The position numbers were made by a program, and so were the translations under genes. A stretch of DNA of 64,000 bases, taken from Paraburkholderia sp. BL25I1N1 (lineage in GTDB: Bacteria > Pseudomonadota > Gammaproteobacteria > Burkholderiales > Burkholderiaceae). The first letter of the stretch is position 1. Each line of letters begins with the position of its first letter. Below, piece after piece: positions 59,566-64,000 of the stretch. Under the pieces are notes generated by a model. That model was given only the letters and a program-made list of their open reading frames with translations. It was not told where the DNA came from and searched no databases. Location of the stretch: contig NZ_PVZB01000013.1 of NCBI RefSeq assembly GCF_003002025.1, positions 207,223 through 271,222 on the forward strand, written 5' to 3'.

Positions 59566-60591
59566 ATGAATCACAAGGTGGCCTTCAGTTTTGCCGATGG
59601 AAAGACATTGTTCTTCGATGTCGGCGCAAATGAGATCTTGCTGGACGCGGCATTGCGCAATGGCGTGAAGATCCCATTCGACTGCCGCGAAGGCGTCTGT
59701 AGCACGTGCAAGGGACGCTGTGAATCAGGCGAATATGCACAGGACTATGTGGACGACGAAGCGCTCTCTGCAGAGGATCGCGCGCAACGCAATATGCTGT
59801 CGTGTCAGACCAGAGTCAGATCGGATGCATCGTTCTTCTTTGACTTCGACTCGACGCTATGCCACACCGACGATATAGGTCGCATGACGGCGACCGTCAC
59901 CCGCATGGAGAAAGTATCCGGCTCGACGGCAATTCTGCATCTCGACGCGAGCACCGTGCGCAGGCGGCTGGACTTTCTGCCTGGTCAGTATGCTCGCCTC
60001 CTGGTACCGGAGACGGACGCATGGCGTTCCTATTCGTTCGCGAATCAGCCTAACCACGACAATCAGTTGCAGTTTCTTATCCGCCTGCTGCCTGATGGCG
60101 CCATGAGCAATTACCTGCGCGAACGCTGTTCGCCCGGTCAGTCAATCGACCTCGAAGCGCCGTTTGGAACGTTCTACCTGCGACACGTCGAACGTCCGCT
60201 TGTGATGGTCGCGGGCGGAACGGGCCTTTCGGCGTTCCTCGGCATGCTGGATGAGATGGCGTCGCGTGGTGGCTGCGGTGAACCCGTGACACTGTACTAC
60301 GGGGTGAACAACGTCGGCGATCTGTGCGAGTCTGAACGGTTGAAAGGGTATGTTGATCGTATCGAGGGATTCTCATACGTGCCGGTGGTCGTGAATTCGT
60401 CGCCCGATTGGAGCGGGAAGACAGGGTACGTTACGGATCATTTCGACGCGAAGGCACTCGCCGCGCGACCTTTCGACATGTATGTATGCGGCCCGCCCCC
60501 GATGGTTGAAGCGATCAGGAAGTGGTTGGCGACTTCAGGCCTTCAGGATTCTCAGCTGCATTTCGAAAAGTTTGCGAGCACCGGAGGTTAG
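59566..60591 (+). CDS. antC: anthranilate 1,2-dioxygenase reductase component
   Basis: A 341-residue electron-transfer subunit. Residues 1-95 are a plant-type ferredoxin, with Cys40, Cys45, Cys48 (CREGVCSTC) and Cys80 (MLSCQT) holding 2Fe-2S. Residues about 105-200 bind FAD (RSYSFAN, GAMSNYL). Residues about 205-341 bind NADH (MVAGGTGLSAFLGML, CGPPPMVEAI). It transfers electrons from NADH to AntA. It starts 14 bp after antB and ends the catabolic series; no catB or catC follows. Confidence 0.9.
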   Translation: MNHKVAFSFADGKTLFFDVGANEILLDAALRNGVKIPFDCREGVCSTCKGRCESGEYAQDYVDDEALSAEDRAQRNMLSCQTRVRSDASFFFDFDSTLCHTDDIGRMTATVTRMEKVSGSTAILHLDASTVRRRLDFLPGQYARLLVPETDAWRSYSFANQPNHDNQLQFLIRLLPDGAMSNYLRERCSPGQSIDLEAPFGTFYLRHVERPLVMVAGGTGLSAFLGMLDEMASRGGCGEPVTLYYGVNNVGDLCESERLKGYVDRIEGFSYVPVVVNSSPDWSGKTGYVTDHFDAKALAARPFDMYVCGPPPMVEAIRKWLATSGLQDSQLHFEKFASTGG

Positions 60592-60853
60592 ACAGATATG
60601 TTTCGTACAGGCAGGCGAGTCGGGATGTATCTGGCGCCCCGTTGCATTATGAAGAGCGGGAAGAGGTCGAGAGACAGTCGATCGTTTTAACAGGACGCTT
60701 ATCCGGCTGCGACCGCCGACATGTCCTTGCGCGACGTGCCGAATGACCCGTCTGATCTGATACCTGCCTTTGGAACGGCGTCGGCTCGACCGGCAGCAAC
60801 GGGTCGACCGATCGCCGTCAGGCAGAGGTCGGCCAAGCGCGGTCTGTCGGCAT

Positions 60854-61159
60854 TTATGCTCCGAAGTAAACGACGTCGGGCGTCCGGCGCTGAAGATCCG
60901 CGACCGAGAGCGTTATGCGCTCGCCTGTTGCAGATGCTGCTTCATACTGTTGCACGGTACTTAGAATTCGGCGTTTGTTCAACTCGAACGCGAGTCGCAC
61001 CTGTTGGACGGTTTCATTGCGAGCGCCAAGCTCTTCACTAACGACTTCAAACGGCAGCGCGAAAGCGCAGTATCCCCAGCCGAACCCATAGGCGGAAAAC
61101 CATACCGCGGAGTCGGCGCAAAGAATGGGGGCAGTCATGGCAGTATGTAGCTGATCCAT
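60854..61159 (-). CDS. DUF1488-like protein
   Basis: 101 residues from ATG 61159 (AGGTGAATGCG upstream). GWGYCAFALPFEVVSEELGA, then FELNKRRILSTVQQYEAASA and ERITLSVADLQ resemble the DUF1488 pattern of a strand, a helix with an N-R-x-R-I core and a final SADL-like strand. Assignment is from pattern memory. An in-frame upstream extension has no ribosome site or similarity. It is isolated, convergent with antC. Confidence 0.55.
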   Translation of the reverse strand: MDQLHTAMTAPILCADSAVWFSAYGFGWGYCAFALPFEVVSEELGARNETVQQVRLAFELNKRRILSTVQQYEAASATGERITLSVADLQRRTPDVVYFGA

Positions 61160-61517
61160 CGCATTCACCTGCGTCGACGATAGGTTGACATCAAAGTGTG
61201 GCACAGGGACCTTACAAACGCGGGGTTCTGTCGACACGACGTTACCACTCCGCCGAGATGATTGTCGTTTAGCGGAGGTGTGATTGCGAAGCGGGACTGA
61301 TTCGAACGGGTCATGTCCTGCGAATCCCCAACAGGCAGGACCTGGCCATGAAGCGTCGTTCCTCTTACCGTCGCTCAGACGTTCCGGCGTCTGTTCCACT
61401 CAGGAGCAGTTCATTCAATTCGCCGCCGCGACGGGATCGCTCCCGTGACTACCAGAATCAGATAGCCGCACCGCACACCGTTCCGCCGCCGCGAACGAGA
61501 CGTGGCGGCGGAACCGG

Positions 61518-62996
61518 TTACGGCGACTGGACCTGTACGGGGGCACCAGGCTTACCCGACGCTTGCGGCGCGACAACGAGGTAGCGGCGCTTGTCAGCGG
61601 CATGGCCCATTCCTGGTGTGACCAGTTGGCGAATCTGCCCGAGAGCATTGACGATCGCCGAGCCGGCCGGATTGGACATGAAATTCGCGAGCACTTGCAG
61701 GTCACCCGTGCCATCGGGGTTATCGGCAAGACCTAGAACATAGGGCTGCTTCGGTTGAAGACCCGAGACAGCGGCCTGGAGAACCTGCACCAAGCCCTGG
61801 TCGAACAACGCGACAGTCGTAGGTGCATGGGTGGCGTCCGCCGTCTTGCCCGCGCCCACCGGCACCAGTGCAAGGTGGACGCTCTGACCAGCGAGGCCCA
61901 ACGTCTGCAGATTCTGCGTACCATCACCTTCCGGCACCGCATTCGGCACATAGGCGACGGCCTGCGGCGCCTGGCCAATGGGCACAGTCGCGATGATCTT
62001 GTTGCTCAGTGTGTCGATCGCAGTCATCGCGTCGGCGTTCTCCAGCCCGACATAGATGCGGCTGCCGTCCCCCGACGGCCAGAGCCCGTGCGGCAAGTTG
62101 CCGACAGGTATCGTCGCGACCTGCGAAAAGTTGTCAGTTCGAAACACCTTGATCACATTCAGGCCCCCAACGGAGACGTACGCGAACGTGCCCTTGTCGT
62201 TATGTACGATGTTCACGTGATTCGTGATTGGGCCTGTGTCGAGTGTCCTGATCAGCGCAAATGGCGGCCTTGCATCGAACACCTGGACCTTGCCGGTGTC
62301 CTTGAGCGTGAACCAGACCTGCTTGCCGTCGGGCGTCGCCGCCAGGTCGGGACAAAAAGGGCTGGCCTGCTGGACCGTGCCGACGATCTTGTGGTCGGCC
62401 ACGGACACCACCTCGATCTCCGGGTTGAAGGACGAACAGACATAACCGTATTTCCCATCCGGCGAGAATATCTGCATTCCGGGGCCAGCCGGGACAATAA
62501 TGCGTGTTTTCTCCTCATACGTTTTTCCGTCAAGTACCGCGACGTAGTTTTCACCACGCACGGTCACCCAGACCTCCTTTCCGTCGGGCGTGAAGAAAGC
62601 CTCGTGAGGCGAGCGGCCAACGTAGGTGACATGCTTGACGGCGTTAGTCTGCGTGTCGATGAATGAAACCGAGTTCGATCCGATCGAGACAACCGCAATC
62701 GTGTGATGGTCCGGCGAGAAACCCATGCCGTGCACTAGTAACTGACCTTTGTACAACGGACTGAAATTGCCCGGCGAGGGATCGCCGAGCCGAAGCAGGC
62801 CGAGCAGCGTGGTGTCGGCCGGATCGATCACCGACACCGTGTTCGAAAACTGCTCAGCGGCGTAAACGCGGTCGTGATGGCTTACGGGAATGTCAGGATC
62901 GGACTGCGATCCAGGGGCCTGCCCAGCGCACGCGAGCTGAGTCGCCACCAGCATGGCTGCAGACAACGCGATGGTGATTCTTGATTGGCGTTTCAT
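61518..62996 (-). CDS. exported YVTN-type beta-propeller protein
   Basis: 492 residues from ATG 62996 (GGAGGACCGGCA upstream). A Sec signal peptide (MKRQSRITIALSAAMLVATQ...ACAG) is followed by seven or so repeats of the YVTN/NHL type (DRVYAAEQFSNTVSVIDPAD, GKEVWVTVRGENYVAVLDGK, SRIYVGLENADAMTAIDTLS). The last 120 residues (QPYVLGLADNPDGTGDLQVL) form a separate domain of unknown type. Its start overlaps the DUF305 stop (ATGA). Such pairs may bind a metal or cofactor in the periplasm; no function is established. Confidence 0.8.
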   Translation of the reverse strand: MKRQSRITIALSAAMLVATQLACAGQAPGSQSDPDIPVSHHDRVYAAEQFSNTVSVIDPADTTLLGLLRLGDPSPGNFSPLYKGQLLVHGMGFSPDHHTIAVVSIGSNSVSFIDTQTNAVKHVTYVGRSPHEAFFTPDGKEVWVTVRGENYVAVLDGKTYEEKTRIIVPAGPGMQIFSPDGKYGYVCSSFNPEIEVVSVADHKIVGTVQQASPFCPDLAATPDGKQVWFTLKDTGKVQVFDARPPFALIRTLDTGPITNHVNIVHNDKGTFAYVSVGGLNVIKVFRTDNFSQVATIPVGNLPHGLWPSGDGSRIYVGLENADAMTAIDTLSNKIIATVPIGQAPQAVAYVPNAVPEGDGTQNLQTLGLAGQSVHLALVPVGAGKTADATHAPTTVALFDQGLVQVLQAAVSGLQPKQPYVLGLADNPDGTGDLQVLANFMSNPAGSAIVNALGQIRQLVTPGMGHAADKRRYLVVAPQASGKPGAPVQVQSP

Positions 62997-63493
62997 TGCC
63001 GGTCCTCCTGCATACGGTTTGGCGTGTTCATTTGCATGCCGTGGTCGGACGTCCGGTGAACAGGTGCGACAGGCATAGACGCCGGCTTTTGCTGGTCCGG
63101 GGCGGCGGCAGGTGGCGGCAATGGCTGCCCGAGTGCGACGCGCATGGCGACAATTTCCTGTTGTTGCTCGACGACGATCTCTTGCGCGATGCGGCGTAAC
63201 TGTTCGTTGTGACCGTAACGCAGTTCGGCCTGCGCCATGTCGATGGCACCTTGATGGTGAGGCACCATCATTGCGACAAAATCGCGATCGACGTTGCCTG
63301 TCGGTCTCGTCGACATGCCGTCCATCATCCTTGTCATGGCGGTATTGTTCTCCGCGAGGAAGGGGGTTTCGTTGGACGTACCGTCGGTCTGTAAGCCGGC
63401 ACTGAAGGCAGGTGAGTCGCAAAGCGCCGAGATCGCCAGAACAATGACGACGCTCAGGATCGTCAGCACGGTACGGGGGCTTGGGGTACGCAC
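62993..63493 (-). CDS. exported DUF305 protein
   Basis: 166 residues from GTG 63493 (GGGAGAACCATC upstream). The N-terminal hydrophobic helix (TVLTILSVVIVLAISALCDS) is a signal or anchor. The core FVAMMVPHHQGAIDMAQAEL, then RYGHNEQLRRIAQEIVVEQQ is the defining DUF305 four-helix bundle with its HH and His/Met-rich face, often linked to copper handling. The Met/His-containing tail (HGMQMNTPNRMQ) supports metal binding. It is translationally coupled to the beta-propeller gene. Confidence 0.85.
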   Translation of the reverse strand: MRTPSPRTVLTILSVVIVLAISALCDSPAFSAGLQTDGTSNETPFLAENNTAMTRMMDGMSTRPTGNVDRDFVAMMVPHHQGAIDMAQAELRYGHNEQLRRIAQEIVVEQQQEIVAMRVALGQPLPPPAAAPDQQKPASMPVAPVHRTSDHGMQMNTPNRMQEDRQ

Positions 63494-64000
63494 GATGGTT
63501 CTCCCGTTGTTATAAACAGGTGTCTCATTGGAGTGAACCTGTCAGATGCGGAGTTATTCCGTATCTGACACAGATTTCGCGCAGATGAGCGTTTGCGGCC
63601 CGATTGGGCGCCGCGGCATAGCCTGCCGAGTGCCGTCAAATCACGTCAAGATCATCGGATCGTAAAGGAATGGTAGTGCGCGAGGAGGACGATCTGAAGA
63701 TGACATCGCGTGGCCCACACAGGCTGTGAACCAGAGCGAAGCGAGGTACGAAGATCATCAGCAGCCGCCCTTGATGCCGCACCGTTCCCGACGGCTGATA
63801 CGGATCGACAGCCGAAGTTCACCGCCGTTGGCGGTGCGGCTTGCGACGAACTTCCGGGTTCGGCCAAACCGCGTCGGGCCCGACAGGGGGAAGTTAGCGA
63901 AAGGCAACGGTGCTGCGGGCAACCTGGAATCCGAAGGAAGCCGGAAGTAAAGCGCTGGTCAGACGAACAGAATCTCGAAACCCTGATTACCCCGCCGGCC
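63494..64000. other. right-end region without a supported gene
   Basis: No frame in this 507-bp stretch shows family similarity. The minus strand frame entering at 64000 and ending at TGA 63960-63962 encodes GRRGNQGFEILFV and could be the C-terminus of a gene beyond the window, but 13 residues are too few to judge. The upstream promoter of the DUF305 operon should lie near 63500-63600. Confidence 0.3.

Noticed and set aside
57670..60591. Benzoate dioxygenase (benABC) instead of antABC
   Set aside because: The families are close and sequence alone cannot exclude it, but there is no benD directly after benC and the upstream iif-type genes produce anthranilate.
63652..63950. Short open frames on both strands near the right edge
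   Set aside because: No ribosome sites, no similarity and Arg/Ser/Pro-rich composition.
1..64000. CRISPR arrays, tRNA/rRNA genes, insertion sequences, prophage or att sites
   Set aside because: No regularly spaced repeats, no cloverleaf-like or rRNA-like segments and no transposase, integrase or phage structural proteins other than the HK97-fold encapsulin were recognised on either strand.

Overview
The window is high-GC, densely packed bacterial chromosome-type DNA. It most likely comes from a Burkholderiaceae genome, probably Paraburkholderia or a close relative. Pointers are two small secreted DUF4148-type proteins, a short phasin, many LysR/AraC/TetR/GntR regulators, a norR-hmp pair, a cyanide-insensitive-type bd oxidase and broad aromatic and amine catabolism. 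I found no rRNA, tRNA, CRISPR array, transposase, integrase or replication origin. Assignment to species or replicon is not possible from the sequence alone.

Layout. 0-4 kb: a partial VOC-family gene divergent from a GntR/UTRA regulator, with a 22-bp perfect palindrome between them, then a DUF4148 protein, a quinone-oxidoreductase-like enzyme and a LysR regulator. 4.3-12 kb: a stress and respiration block with a host-attachment-type protein, small hypothetical proteins, a DksA-like protein that has lost its zinc ligands, a large ClpG/ClpK/ClpC-like AAA+ ATPase with an N-terminal Cys motif, and cydAB. 11.8-13.7 kb: a family-1 encapsulin shell gene preceded by its DyP peroxidase cargo. The cargo gene keeps its C-terminal encapsulation tag but has an in-frame TGA at codon 39. 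14-23 kb: mixed enzymes and regulators (SnoaL-like protein, methyltransferase, MEDS histidine kinase, 2OG-Fe-like protein, a decayed LuxR gene, a Tat-exported epoxide-hydrolase-like protein, an iron-permease-family protein, phasin). 23-26 kb: divergent hmp and norR with three GT-N7-AC NorR sites and a near-consensus sigma-54 promoter facing hmp. 26-30 kb: small proteins and a cNMP-binding/flavin disulfide-reductase-like protein without the CxxC.

29.9-40.3 kb is a polyamine/amine-type uptake and oxidation locus. Its six-gene minus-strand operon encodes an ATPase, a HAD dehalogenase, a PuuB-like oxidase, two permeases and an aldehyde dehydrogenase, and a LysR gene diverges from it. The cognate-looking binding protein and a GMC oxidoreductase converge on it from the other side. 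40.5-49 kb holds a phytase-like secreted protein, a TetR/SDR pair with a shared operator region, a 969-residue winged-helix STAND regulator, an AraC regulator and a hypothetical protein.

49.3-60.6 kb is the most coherent system: a complete upper route from indole to cis,cis-muconate. An AraC regulator faces a plus-strand series of LRAT-like protein, small protein, dienelactone-hydrolase/SnoaL fusion (IifA-like), SDR (IifB-like), StyA/IifC-like flavin monooxygenase, flavin reductase (IifD-like), outer-membrane channel-like protein, catechol 1,2-dioxygenase and antABC anthranilate dioxygenase. The inferred flow is indole to dihydrodiol to 3-hydroxyindolin-2-one to anthranilate to catechol to muconate. 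The lower pathway (catB/catC) is not in the window. The right end carries a DUF1488-like protein and a translationally coupled DUF305/beta-propeller pair of exported proteins.
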